Positions 47,386 through 58,263 of a DNA stretch of 64,000 bases are shown piece after piece. The notes beneath the pieces were generated by a model. That model was not told the origin of the DNA. It worked only from the letters and a program-made list of their open reading frames with translations, and did no database searches. The DNA is taken from the NCBI GenBank assembly GCA_963922205.1, contig CAWUHX010000128.1, forward strand, positions 1-64,000, given 5' to 3'. Position numbers and translations under genes: made by a program. Source of the DNA: Romanomermis culicivorax (lineage: Eukaryota; Nematoda; Enoplea; Mermithida; Mermithidae). Positions within the stretch are counted from its first letter, which is position 1. Every line of letters starts with the position of its first letter.

Positions 47386-47947
47386 CCATGATTTGTGTCA
47401 AGGTCTAGACTGTAAATTTAATCATCTTAACTTTGCCTCAGCTTTTCAAAACCTTGGATTAAAGTTCAGACAATGATATATGTGCTCTTAACTTTGGCAT
47501 GCCCACTTTCAGTCAATGTCAAAGTTCAGATTGTGTTAAACTCCTCTTAACTTTGACACTGACTGATACTTGAGTTTTTCACCTTTGTCAATGTTCAGAC
47601 TGTATTATGAATAATCTCAACTTTGGTGAATGCTTTTTTAGAGATCATTTCAAAGTTAAGACTGTACTATGATTTGTCTTAACTTTGCCCAATATGATGT
47701 AGAGGATCTGGCGAAGTTAAGACTGTTGTCATGACCAGTCTTAACTTTGCCAATATACTCCATGAATTTCTGTATTTATTGGCAAAGTTAAGAGTATTAT
47801 TGGAGTTCGTCTTACCTTTGCCCAATAGACTATATAGAGTTCGGCAAAGTTAAGACTGTGGTCATCATATGTCTTAACTTTGCCCAATATACTCTATGGA
47901 TTTCTGGGGAAAGTTAAGAGTATTTATAGTTCGTCTTAACTTTGCCC
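47386..47947. repeat. Serial hairpin repeat (GGCAAAGTTAAGACTGT / TCTTAACTTTGCC)
   Basis: AAAGTTAAGA and its complement TCTTAACTTT alternate along the stretch. Forward motifs lie near 47652, 47713, 47783, 47844 and 47910, each followed 15-30 bases later by the inverted motif. This gives a row of hairpins every 60-70 bp. Units left of 47630 are more diverged (CTCTTAACTTTG.C). The array ends exactly where the satellite fragment begins. Confidence 0.9.
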
Positions 47948-48513
47948 GTTTATACTTTTGCACTCAAGTTGCATTAGTACAAGAAACGCTGTTTTAACTA
48001 ATCAATTCGAGTGATTCCGATTCCGATTTTTCATCACTAATGCAATTTTTAATGCTCTATCCCGCAAAGTAAAGCTCATGGTCGGCGTGCTTTTAGTTTT
48101 TTAGTTATTGAGCGTCGAAGTGCGCGCTCTTTGTTTCCACAGTAGGCTAGTGACCGATACCCGAAAGCATATTTTAAAATGCCGGTCGAACCGATTCCGG
48201 TTCTTTTTTTTTTTAAACATGTGCAGTTTTTTGAGTTCTATTCGGCGATGTAATCAAATTTGTTCTACAATGATTAGTTGAAAAGTTATTAGAGAGCAAA
48301 GTTTGCCACGTCTTTTTCATGTTTATACTTTTGCACTCAAGTTGCATTAGTACAAGAAACGCTGTTTTAACTAATCAATTCGAGTGATTCCGATTCCGAT
48401 TTTTCATCACTAGTGCAGTTTTCAATGTTCTATCCAGCAAAATAAAGCTCATGGTCGGCGTACTTTTAGTTTTTTAGTTATTGAGTGTCGAAGTGCGCGC
48501 TCTTCGTTTTTTT
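47948..48513. repeat. 373-bp satellite, outlying fragment (about 1.5 copies)
   Basis: Starts at TTTATACTTTTGCACTCAAG and follows the main array unit through one complete copy and part of a second, same orientation. It has several substitutions not seen in the homogeneous array (AACGCTG, GAGTGATTCC, GCCGGTCG). It stops within the unit at GCGCGCTCTTCG, where LINE-related sequence begins. Confidence 0.95.
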
Positions 48514-48810
48514 GCAATTATTGTTGTTGATTTCCCACTAAATATCACTGAAAATTAGAATGTAAAATGAAAGGTACATGCTTTAGGGTACCATTTTCTT
48601 TTCTTAACCTTTGTCTTCCTTTGCTGAAATGCTTAGGATGTTGACCTCTGTTCCCACCAGCATAAGTATGCTGGTGTTGTATTGCCCTCATTGAGGGTGC
48701 TTTATTATTTAAAAAAATGATAAGATCATCATAACACACACAACTTCAAATAACAAACAATTTTAAAATGAAAACACATTGCTTCTTAAGCCCAGGTATT
48801 AGGAAATTCG

Positions 48811-49520
48811 ATGGCATATAACTTTTCTTTATTTTCAGTGAACACCAAAGGACTAAACAACCAGATTAAAAGAAAAGAGATATTAACATACTTGAAAGAG
48901 GAGAGACATGATATAGTATTTCTCCAAGAAACCCACTTCAAAAAATCTATAGAGCAACAAGTAAAACATCAATGGGGATGTGGGAATGATAAGGTTATTT
49001 TCTCAAATGGCCTTAGCAACTCTAGAGGTGTGATTATCCTAATTAACAATACCTTCCCATGTCAAATAAAAAAGATACAAACAGACCAAAATGGCAGAAA
49101 AATCCAGCTAAATACAAATGATGCACCCTTTGTACTAATCAACATATATGCTAGAAAAAGAACAAATATCATTTTGGAATGAGGTGTTTGGGAAACCCAA
49201 AGCTTTCAATAAAGATAACTTACCAGTTATACTTGGGGGAGATATGAATATCGCAATAGACCCTAAGCTAGATAAAAATACAGGTGCAACTAATCTAAAG
49301 AAGAAATCTGTAGCAAAATTTATCTACTATATAAAACAATATGATTTGGTTGATACATTCAGATTCAGAAACCCAAATCAAAAAGGGTATAATGGACTGG
49401 CCAAAATGTGAAATGCAGACTAGACTACCTTTTTGTTTCCGAAACATTGGTATATGAATGCCACCAGGCTGAAATAATAAGTGGCCTACCATCAGATCAC
49501 AATGGAATAAATATAAAATT
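48811..49520 (+). pseudogene. LINE endonuclease domain (APE type), frameshifted
   Basis: Starts at the ATG at 48811. Motifs of the exonuclease-endonuclease-phosphatase fold in order: FSVNTKGLNN (Asn), DIVFLQETHF (Glu), RGVIILIN, then after a frameshift near 49150 VILGGDMNI (Gly-Asp-Met-Asn). A second shift follows near 49405, then RLDYLFVSE and SDHNGI (Ser-Asp-His). These match the L1/Tx1 endonuclease that nicks target DNA for target-primed reverse transcription. All catalytic positions are visible, but at least two frame changes break the gene. Confidence 0.85.
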
Positions 49521-50990
49521 ATATGGAAAACTATACAAAAGAAGAGGACCAGAAAACTGGAGGTTTAATAACAAGCTAACATTAGATAATAAATACCTCA
49601 TAATCCTGACCAAAACAATTAGCAGAGCTAAGATGGAAGGAAATACCCAAAAATTAAATTCTGCTATGCTCTGGGATTATGTAAAATATAAAATAAGACA
49701 AGAGACAATCCTTTGCTCAAAGTCTCAGGCCAAAAAAACACGAAGCTATGAAAATGAGTTAAGGAAAAAACTGCAGAAGATAGAAGAAGATCTAGATAGT
49801 GTGGGACTAGTAGACAACATGACACATAAAGAGATTAAAAGTGAGTTAATCACATTAGAAGAAGAGAAGGCAAAACATGCCATGGAAAGAACAAAAATAC
49901 GATGGAACTTACTAGGAGAGAAACCAAACTCATACTTTCTAAATATGGAAAAACGAAATTACAACTACAAAACAATAAATAAACTAGTAGAAGGGAACAC
50001 AGAAATAGATAACCCAAAAGATTTATTAAAATTCATAGAAAACTACTATGAGCAACTGTACAGGAGCAGAATTAGTGAAAGACATCTTAAAGACCAGTTT
50101 TTCCAAGACCTCAAAAATGTCAATTTTCCCAAATTTAATGAGAGACAGAAACATCTTATGGAAGCAGAGTTCTCTGAAAAGGAACTAAAACAGAGCCTTG
50201 AGTCAATGAAAAATAATAAAAGTCCTGGAGATGATGGATTAACAGTAGAGTTTTACAAAACTTACTGGGATCTCATTAGAGAACCCCTCACAGAAGCTTT
50301 CCATTATTCTCTTGAGTATGGGATGCTGTCAGACTCCCAGAGAAGAAGTGTTATTACCTTAATTCCAAAACTAAGGAAAAACACTGAGTACATATCAAAC
50401 TGGAGACCAATGTCATTACTGAATGTGGATTATAAAATTTTAGCAAAGACAATAGCTACACGTTTAAAATACAATATAGAGACAATCATGCATGAAGATC
50501 AGAGGGGCTTTGTCCCAAACAGATACATTGCAGAAGGTATACGATACCTTTTAGATATAACTGAACATTATGAAACACATGCAAATGAAGAATCAGGTTT
50601 TATAATCTCACTAGATATTGAAAAAGCTTTTGATTCTCTTGACAGAGACTTCATGAACCTGGCTCTCAAAGCCTTCAACATTGGAGATAAATACTGTTCA
50701 TGGATATCATCAACCTTGTACAATAGAGCAGAAGCAGTAGTGATGAATGCAGGATATAGTACCAAACGATTTCCACTGGAACGAGGTGTAAGACAAGGAT
50801 GTCCCTTGTCACCATATATATTTATATGTGCTATGGAATATAGGGCCATCAAATGAAGATAAATCTGAAAAAGACACAAGTTTTAGGACTAGGTCAAAAT
50901 AAGGAAGTAAAAGGAAAATTTGGCTCAAGTGATATAATAGATACTGTTAACATATTAGGAATATTCTAGTCCCATGATAAAAAAGTCATG
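49521..50990 (+). pseudogene. LINE reverse transcriptase with catalytic palm deleted
   Basis: Continuous frame 49408-50856. A Lys/Glu-rich linker is followed by KSPGDDGLTVEFYK, LIPK, NWRPMSLLNVDYKILAK, QRGFVPNRY, SLDIEKAFDSLDRDF and GVRQGCPLSPYIFICAME (RT blocks 0-4). The next expected block with the Tyr-x-Asp-Asp active site is absent. Sequence jumps at about 50853 in another frame to KINLKKTQVLGLG, normally about 60-80 residues downstream of YxDD. An internal deletion therefore removed the catalytic centre. The family copies its RNA into the genome; this copy cannot. Confidence 0.88.
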
Positions 50991-51065
50991 CATGAGAAGA
51001 ACTTTGGTGAAAAACTTGAAAAATGTAAACATGAATGTGAGATATGACAAAACAGGGGATTTACT

Positions 51066-52390
51066 TTGTATGGGAAAGTTACTATTTGGAACTACATGAT
51101 TATGTCAAACGTTATATACAGTATGATAAATCTCTATGTAGATAAAATAAGAATAAAATCATTGAAATCCCTCCTACAAAGATTTATGTGGAATGGGGGA
51201 AAGTCAAAGATAAAAAATGTTAATTTAATTCAGGATCATTCTAAAGGAGGTATTAAAGCACCAGATATCGATGCTATATTAGCATCCCTGAAAAGCAAAT
51301 GGATCCCAAGAATTCTGCACAATGGTAAGTGGTGTCTACCAGGAAAGAGAAACCTTGACAAAATAGGTGGATTTGAAAGTGTAATAAACTCCAACTTTGA
51401 CATTAAACAACTGGATACTACTTTAAGTCCCTTTTATGTACAGATATGAAATACTATAAAACAAATACCAACCAATAACATTTACGATGTGACAACTCCA
51501 ATGCATGTACTGACCCAACAAATAAATAACAATATATTTTTAAAAACAGCAGGCAAATCTCCCATTTTTAGACAACTACATGAGTCTAAGTTCAACTACA
51601 TCAACTCATGGCTTGATAATGAATGGAAATTTCTAAACTATGAGGACATACAGAAACAAGGATGTCAATTATCTTGGTTTGACTATATCAAAGTGATCAG
51701 GATGATACCCAAAACATGGAAGGAACATATCAAAACAATTACTATACAAAAAGAAGAATATACATTGACAACTTCCACATTTGAACCAAAAAAGTGATGC
51801 AAATTAAACAAGAAATAATTTCTGAAAAACAATCACCAGTTACAGGTGAAATAAGATGGAAAGACATCTTACAACTACCAGACACTTTTGAATTTGAGAA
51901 CACCTGGAAAACGCTACATAATTTGAAGATTGGGAACAAATTAAAACAATTCCAATATAAAATACTCCATAGAATTCTAGATACCCCATATTTGTTGGTA
52001 AAATACAAGATTAAAGAATCAGATGAATGCATATATTGTGATATTAATGCGCAAGATGACATTATGCATAGTTTATATGAATGTCAAGCAACAAAATTTA
52101 TATGGGATGGACTACAGTTATTAATAAATAAGCAGATAGATAACAAACTTGTTCTTACACCAACTAGAATAATCATGGGAATAATACAACAATATAAAAG
52201 CAATATCAACCAAGCACTAAATATTGTAATAATAAATACCAAATTTCATATATTAAAAAACAGGAAACAGCAAAGTAAGATCTATATGTCTACCTGGCTC
52301 GCTGCCCTGAAATGCCAGCTGAAGTACATGAAATGCAGTGGTCTGCCAAAAGAAGTGCTAAACATTATAGATATGCTCAGAAACAGTTAG
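51066..52390 (+). pseudogene. LINE C-terminal region
   Basis: Three overlapping frames (51066-51449, 51489-51797, 51794-52390) continue the L1/Tx1 ORF2 tail. Visible signatures are YGKVTIWNYMIMSNVIY, RFMWNGGKSKI, GGIKAPDI and, near 52020-52110, C-x2-C..H..C (CIYCD, then MHSLYECQATKFIW). Stops after YVQI and PKK and a frame change show decay. The Cys/His box is typical of the L1/Tx1 C-terminus and is needed for retrotransposition in related elements. Confidence 0.82.
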
Positions 52391-52573
52391 ATAAACCTTT
52401 CCCTCCTTATTTAAAAAACACAGAAACTAATATGTTGTATTTCTCTCTTTTCACAGTGTGAAAACCACGAGATGATGTCCTTTGTGTGTTCTTTTTTTGT
52501 GTATCTTTAGGTTGTTTATTGTACATATTACTCTTTGTCTTATAAAAAATAATAATCCCCCCCCCCAAAAAAA

Positions 52574-53336
52574 AAGAAACGCTGTTTTAACTGATCAATT
52601 CGAGCGATTCCGATTCCAATTTTTAAACATTAGTGCAGTTTTCAATGCTCTATCCAGCAAAGTAAAGCTCATGGTCGACGTACTTTTAGTTTTTTAGTTA
52701 TTAAGTGTCGAAGTGCTCGCTCTATGTTTTTTACAGTAGGCTAGCGACCAATGCCAGAAAGCATGTTTTAAATGGCCGGTCGAACCGATTCCGGTTCTCT
52801 TTTTTTAAACAAGTGCAGTTTTTTGAGCTCTATTCGGCCATGTAATCAAATTTATTCTACAGCGATTAGTTGATAAGTTATTATAGAGCAAAATTTGCCT
52901 TGTCTTTTTGATGTTTATAGTTTTGCATTCAAGTTGCATTAGTACAAGAAATGCTGTTTTAACTAATCAATTCGAGCGAAGCCGATTCCGATTTCTTGTT
53001 GCTAGTGCAGTTTTCAATGCTCTATCCAGCCAAGTAAAGCTAAGCGTCGGCGTACGATAGCAATTTCTTTCGATCGTCTTTTGGATTCTGTTTCGATCGA
53101 TTCCAGCAATGATTTGCCATCACTAATGCAGTTTGTCAGAGCTATCTAATGGTGTAAATCTCATTTTACTACGACTAATAGTTCATTAGTTGTTGAAGAG
53201 CATAGTGTCCGTTTTTTTGTCATGTTCATTCTTTTTTCACCCTGTAAATTTTCCACAATAAACTCGGCTTACACTGTCAATTCGATCGATTCCAGCAATG
53301 ATTTGCCTTAACTAATGCAGTTGTTGTATTTTAAAA
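52574..53336. repeat. Diverged 373-bp satellite beyond the LINE, grading into a remote relative
   Basis: 52574-53055 holds about 1.3 satellite units in the main orientation with many substitutions and small indels. 53056-53336 still shows the order GATCGATTCCAGCAATGATTTGCC..ACTAATGCAGTTT that parallels the satellite's GAGCGATTCCGATTCCG..CACTAGTGCAGTTT, but is otherwise far diverged. This looks like the old edge of an array. The LTR begins at 53337. Confidence 0.85.
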
Positions 53337-53847
53337 TGTAGTCGGGGCTTTGAGTTCAGGCAGGATTGGAATCCCAGGGTTCGTCTTTAATGTACGTATT
53401 TCCCAGGCCCACGCTTACCCGATTAACTTAATTAACAGTACTTAAACCCGACACTAATAACCCTACCAATCAAGGAAAAGAAACTTCCTTAATTATCTCC
53501 CGAATTAAATGAATACCTGAAAGGAAAGACCTTCCTTCAAATTTATCTTATGCAATGAAAAACACTTACTTACAAACGCGAGGGGGCAAGAATACAATTC
53601 ACTCCAACCCACTGGGAAAAAGGTAAACAAAGGTGGGCATGCGGGGAGGCAGCGAGTACCACATAAAACTAGTAGAAAACATACGTAATAAAAACACAAC
53701 GAACAATGCACATCCACACAGCCAGCGCACATGTACTGATGTGCCCCACAGTAAGATGACTGTTGATGGTCCGCGTTGCTCACTCCACTTGGTACTTGCG
53801 GGCCTCATGCATGAATTGACAAAAATCGGTGGAAACACACTACAACA
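53337..53847 (-). repeat. Probable 3' LTR (511 bp)
   Basis: On the minus strand it begins TGTTGTAGTG immediately after a purine tract and ends GCCCCGACTACA, giving TG..CA ends. AT-rich satellite-derived DNA follows. No second LTR is in the window, so the exact ends rest on the purine tract and terminal dinucleotides. Confidence 0.7.
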
Positions 53848-53861
53848 CCCCTCCCCCTTGC
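53848..53861 (-). promoter_or_regulatory. Polypurine tract
   Basis: Minus-strand GCAAGGGGGAGGGG directly abuts the LTR start TGTTGTAG. In LTR elements such a tract primes plus-strand DNA synthesis. Confidence 0.72.
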
Positions 53862-54960
53862 GGTAGATTGCCCTAAGCAACCGTCAAGAAATAACCAAAA
53901 CGTGCAAGGGGAAAGGGCACCACCACTACAGGCTATCACCGGGCAGGCCGAAGGGATCTTCGGCATCAGGCAGTGGGGCTGATGAAGTCGTTGCAGTTGT
54001 TTAAGCTGATTTTGTACGGCCCATAGGGTGAGACCTCCCAACGCGGGTCGCAACTAGTGAGGCCGTAAATCCGGCAACACCGCAGCTCACATTGTCACTC
54101 CATCCGCACGGATATACTGGAGCGCACCAGCATATGAGTCCGTGCGGATGGGAGGGTGAGGCCGGCCCCTACGATGGCGGTGGTAATGATACCGGCACAA
54201 GGCGGCTGAGGCAGAAAGGACAAACAGTGCAAGTGGGGGCCTGTGGCGGTAGAACAAGTCGAGTCGGCTTACTGCATGGTCTTAGCATCAGCTGCACATG
54301 TGCTGGGAAAACTAGTACAAAAATAAAGCACGACAAAAGAGATTAGAAAAAAAAACAAAACAATGGGTATTAACGAGGTTAATGAAAACAAAAAAGAAAA
54401 AAAACAAATGTTACTGTACAAAAGCTTGAAATCAATGGCGGTGATGGTGGCGAGTGTCGGATGCGGACCGAGATTGCTGATAATTGTCACGGCAGTTGCA
54501 GTTTTCCTGGCGGTAGCGGTTGTTGTGATAGCCATGGGGGTCATCGGGATCATCATGTCTATCGAAGCCAATGGAACGAGAGTGGCGAGGATAGCGGCTG
54601 TAGTCGGCGGTATCGCATCAGCAGGAAGGCGAGGTAAAGGTTTGTGAATGTAGCGGTGAGAGAGGATTCACGCCACGGGGTGGGAGCTGCATAGCAATCA
54701 AAGAGGGGGGTCTGAGGGTAACCCTGTAGGCAGCAATGGTCTCGGTGGCAGCAAGTTCCACCAGGCAGAAAAGTCGTGCTGGTGCAGCAGGGGCATGGGA
54801 CGGTCCGTTTCGCTATGGTAGTGAAGGTAGATTCTTTGAATGTCGGCGATTTCCAGGGGTTGTTCAAACAGCTAATATTGCGGGTAAGCCATCCAGCTAT
54901 CGATTACACTGACAGCAGTGTTATAGGCTTGCAATAGACATGACAGGTTGTCTAGGCCTC
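53862..54960 (-). pseudogene. Giant retroelement polyprotein, C-terminal low-complexity part
   Basis: Minus-strand frames are broken and short here (54559-54867, 54269-54571 in another frame, 53805-54053). Conceptual reading gives Arg/His/Asp/Gln-rich sequence near 54430-54600 and Ser/Thr/Pro-rich sequence near 54600-54850, like the nucleic-acid-binding tail of a Gag. I could not find a clean CCHC knuckle. It lies between the 54968-55363 block and the polypurine tract. Open frames on the plus strand in this stretch are shadows caused by GC richness. Confidence 0.45.
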
Positions 54961-54967
54961 ACGCTTC

Positions 54968-55363
54968 CTACAGAAAGAGTGCCAGATGGGTGGTGTGTAT
55001 GATGTCAACTACACTGAGCTCTTCGGCCCAGAGGCTGGCGACCCATCCCAGAGTCAGCACGGCGAGGTCAGGCAAAATGGGTGGTTGTTGTTCCTGATAG
55101 GTGGAGTGATAGTGAGCCCGGAAATATTGATACAAGGCTAGCGAAGCATTCGTTGCACGAATGTGTACGGCCATGGTGATGCAAATGCCAAGGGGGCCGA
55201 AAAAATTGATCAAAACCATCTCATGCAAGGTTCGCGGCGTGAAAAACTCGACAGACAGATCAATACAGGGCGGATGATGGGGTGTCACTAGCCTAATACA
55301 GTGCGTTGAGTCCATGGTTTGGAAATGTGTGTAATTTGGCAATCTGGTTGCTTTGCTGGGCAA
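54968..55363 (-). pseudogene. Giant polyprotein block with [20 protein letters not shown]
   Basis: 131 codons open. Helical, mixed sequence with the phrase above, then [15 protein letters not shown] and [18 protein letters not shown]. It resembles, from memory, a block of the same polyprotein in mermithid nematodes, possibly capsid-like. No catalytic motif is visible. A frame change separates it from the previous block. Confidence 0.5.
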
Positions 55364-55369
55364 ACGTGG

Positions 55370-55918
55370 TTAAAAACGTTGCATGTTACTGGTCGGCGGG
55401 GCAGCTCCGAGTACCGGTCGTGTCCTAATGACCAATGATGGTTGAGCGGCCGCAGTGGTTTGAACCGACGTGGGGGCCATAAGGGCAGTGACGTGGTGTG
55501 TGTTATGGTTGTTGCTGTGGCAGATGTCGGGGCCATGGGCGGCAGCAACATAGCGGTGGGCCTCCATCAGAGGCGGAGGCGGAAGGGGGACCTTGAACAC
55601 CCATTTCGGCAGATTTTTCAAAGCTTCCAAACGTTTCTGGATTTCGGCATCGCAATGCAATGGACTGATGTAGTCAGTCAATTTTGGTGGTTATCGGCAG
55701 AAACCGTGCTTGTATGCCTCTTCATAGAAACCGGTGGAGTGCGCCTGGCACGTTTGCTCCCTTTGAGTGCGGTGCGGCGGTGTATCGGTACGGCATTCGT
55801 GTTGACAGCTGTCACTGCTTGTAGCGGGCCGTTGTTTGGTCTCTTTTCCGTTGGGGTCCTCACTGGAGTGCGACTCGTGACGGGAACGGTGACTATCTGA
55901 TTGGGGGGTGGGTGGCAT
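55370..55918 (-). pseudogene. Giant polyprotein block, Arg/Ser/His-rich then [19 protein letters not shown]
   Basis: 55691-55918 gives a charged, disordered stretch ([17 protein letters not shown]). 55370-55681 begins with [20 protein letters not shown] and [15 protein letters not shown], followed by Ala/Thr/Pro-rich sequence. Two reading frames are needed to bridge the blocks. No enzyme motif. Confidence 0.5.
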
Positions 55919-56100
55919 TTGTTTGGCCAGCCCTGCTGTTTTAGTAGTCGTGATCTTCAGCTAAGGTGTCACACTAGTCTGTGACCTAGTTTGACCAGCC
56001 TCTTCGCGAGCTTTCTGTTGGTTGCGTTGTTCGCGGCGATGGGTTGTCCTTTCACTGGGGTCTTGCTGCGCTCAGTACGCAAAGTACTGGGTGGCGGTGT

Positions 56101-57167
56101 TCAATGGGTGTGTGGTTCGTCTGTTGTACGCATTTTGTGAGACTTGGGGTAGTCGGCTTCTTCCTGAAGATGCTGCTTGCATTTCACAGAGTGTCCATAA
56201 CCTCCAGGTTTTGGAATAGGCTGGCCATGGTGATCTAAAGCCGGCGCAGACATGCTGTGGGCCTGTGGGGTTTGAACATCCATAGGCGCCGTCAGTGGCA
56301 ATAGAGTCGCAGGTGGTGGCGGTTGCGATACTGGCGGCGGCAGTGCACTGGGCCGCTGTACAGCTGCTTGAGCAATAACCAGGGCCGGTTGAGCAACTTG
56401 AGGAACCAGTACAGCTGGCGTCGGTTGCGGCAGGAAAATACGTTGTATTTCTTCCTTGAGTGTGTCTGGGTAATCCATCCAATGGTGTTCAGGGAACAAC
56501 ATGCCGAGCGGCGGCGATGGAAAACAGTACGCGGTCAGAGCTGTGGCCAATGCTTGCCATTGTTGATCTGAAATAATATGTTGCGAAAAATGAACAGGAG
56601 CACTATACCTAGCAGCAGCAACAGTGGCAATAATCGGAGGTCCAGGCAAGATTGCCGGAGTGGCCAAATATATGGGGGGGTCCACCACGGGCGCTGTCGG
56701 AGGCATCATCATTGCCGGTTCTGCAGGCACGACATCCATTGATGTGGACTGGTCAATGGTGCTTTCTGTTAGTGTTTGATCCGTGTTGGTATCTGTTTTG
56801 GTATCCATCGCAGTGCGTTGAACTGGCGTAGATTCATCCATCGGCACTGGGGCAGGGTCGATATTTCGTCAAGCGACAGTTTCAAAAAATCGGTTATTTG
56901 CGTGGCCATCGATATAAGATCGGCTGTGGCAGCGGGCGTAGGAAGGGCCGACACATCAGTTGATGGCGGCAGCTTCACTATATTCAAATCCAAAATCGGC
57001 GTGTCCAAAAGCTCTTCGTCAGCGGGCTCTATGTCTATTGCTGAAGTTGGGTGGTCCAGCAGTTTGTTGGCAGTGAGGGTGTGCACTGAGGCTGTAGTCA
57101 GCAAGGGGTACACGTAGACTGGCGTGGGGAACGAAAATCGATTTTGAAAGTCGATGATGTTGAGCAA
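56101..57167 (-). pseudogene. Giant polyprotein, Pro/Thr-rich block
   Basis: Frame 56769-57167 (NIVKLPPSTDVSALPTPAAT, ending LDEIST) passes by frameshift into 56101-56847. That frame contains DPPIYLATPAILPGPPIIAT, ISDQQWQALATALTAY, LFPEHHWMDYPDTLKEEIQ and a Pro/Gln-rich region, then basic residues. The block is repetitive in composition and probably disordered. I recall near-identical phrases from Romanomermis culicivorax predicted proteins; unverified here. Confidence 0.6.
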
Positions 57168-57230
57168 ATTTGAGTAGAAATGAAAACGGCTATGGGGATT
57201 CGCCGTGTAGTTGGATTCATCGATATCGAT

Positions 57231-58258
57231 TTATTCTACAGTGGTTTCCATGTGGAACTCCTCATCGAAGATGATCCGGCGTAGAGCGAACCAGTTGCAG
57301 ATGTAAGTTCCGGGTTTGCTTGCGAAAGATGGCTCTCTTTCTGGGATCCAATTCATCCAATCGGTGAGACGTGTTCGGGGGTTGCCATTGGCGCGGTACC
57401 ACATACAGTTGTACAAGGCAGTACACATTGCGGGTTCGAAATTTTGAGTGTGGCGAAGTAACAAATCGTTAATGTAGGCGTTTTCGGCAGCCAAATAAGG
57501 TGAAGCCAAAAGCGCGGCCAACAGCATGCAAGTTGTTAGGCATCGATACCAGTCCCCATCCACCTGTAAAAGACTAAGGATGGTGGAAGGGAGGTAACGG
57601 TAATGGGTACCCTGGTAGGTTTGATCGCGGAGTGGTTGGTCAGGGGCGACGTGTTCGATCCACAGGTCATCAACTTCATGCGGAATTGGTGGCATAGCGG
57701 GGTCAGTTTCGTATATAAAGCGATCGCTGATGGCTAATTTGTACGTAGGCGAAACCGGAAAGTTGAGCAGTTCGATAAGGGGTCCATGAGCCTGCTCTTC
57801 ACGGCCGAAGTGATGGCTGCTTGAAGGTGTTTCGGGTCATCGAACAGCAATCGAGGTTGGAGAGCTGGATCTTCGTCGTCTGATACTTCCGGCGATTTGT
57901 TCCACTCATCTTTCTGCTTTTTCTTCTTCTTTTTGGGTGCTTTGGGAACGGTGAGAAGCTTCGGGTGTGTTGTATACCTCAAAACTTTGACACTTTGAAA
58001 ACCATTGGGCACCGATCCTAAACAGAAAGACTGACCCTGGTCGGAGGATGTGCAATCGAACATAAAAAATTTATATGCGGAAAGAACCTCGTCTCGCATA
58101 ATCGCAGGGAGGGCGATTTGGGAGATAGTGGGATAAACTCTATCCGCGGAGTTGGTGGGTAGAACATTCGACAACGCGACGTTGTGAAAAGGGGCGATTA
58201 ATGTCTCGGCGAGGTGGTCGATTTTGGCGGCATCCAACGAGTGGTGGGGAAACAACAG
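57231..58258 (-). pseudogene. Giant polyprotein, central block
   Basis: 57734-58255: IAPFHNVALSNVLPTNSADR, VKVLRYTTHPKLLTVPKAPK followed by a run of six lysines, then an acidic SDDEDP stretch, possibly nuclear-localisation-like. 57231-57695 after a frame change: MPPIPHEVDDLWIEHVAPDQ, CLTTCMLLAALLASPYLAAE, TALYNCMWYRANGNPRTRL. A helical, Gag-like flavour is possible, but no family is assigned from sequence alone. Confidence 0.6.
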
Positions 58259-58263
58259 GGGGG

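Larger units (their letters stand above)
48514..52573 (+). mobile_element. Decayed L1/Tx1-like LINE inside satellite
   Basis: Plus-strand apurinic endonuclease, reverse transcriptase and C-terminal Cys/His region in the standard order for L1/Tx1-type non-LTR elements. It ends in an AT/C/A tail (CCCCCCCCC then AAAAAAAAA at 52558-52575) directly before satellite. Satellite resumes at a different phase of the unit (about 205 bp missing), and no target duplication is recognisable. The insertion was therefore accompanied by, or followed by, a rearrangement. Several frameshifts and one internal deletion; no ORF1 on the plus strand. 48545-48739 is open only on the minus strand. Confidence 0.88.

Noticed and set aside
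54092..56571. Plus-strand open frames in the GC-rich region
   Set aside because: They are antisense shadows of the minus-strand polyprotein; the minus frames carry the coherent sequence.
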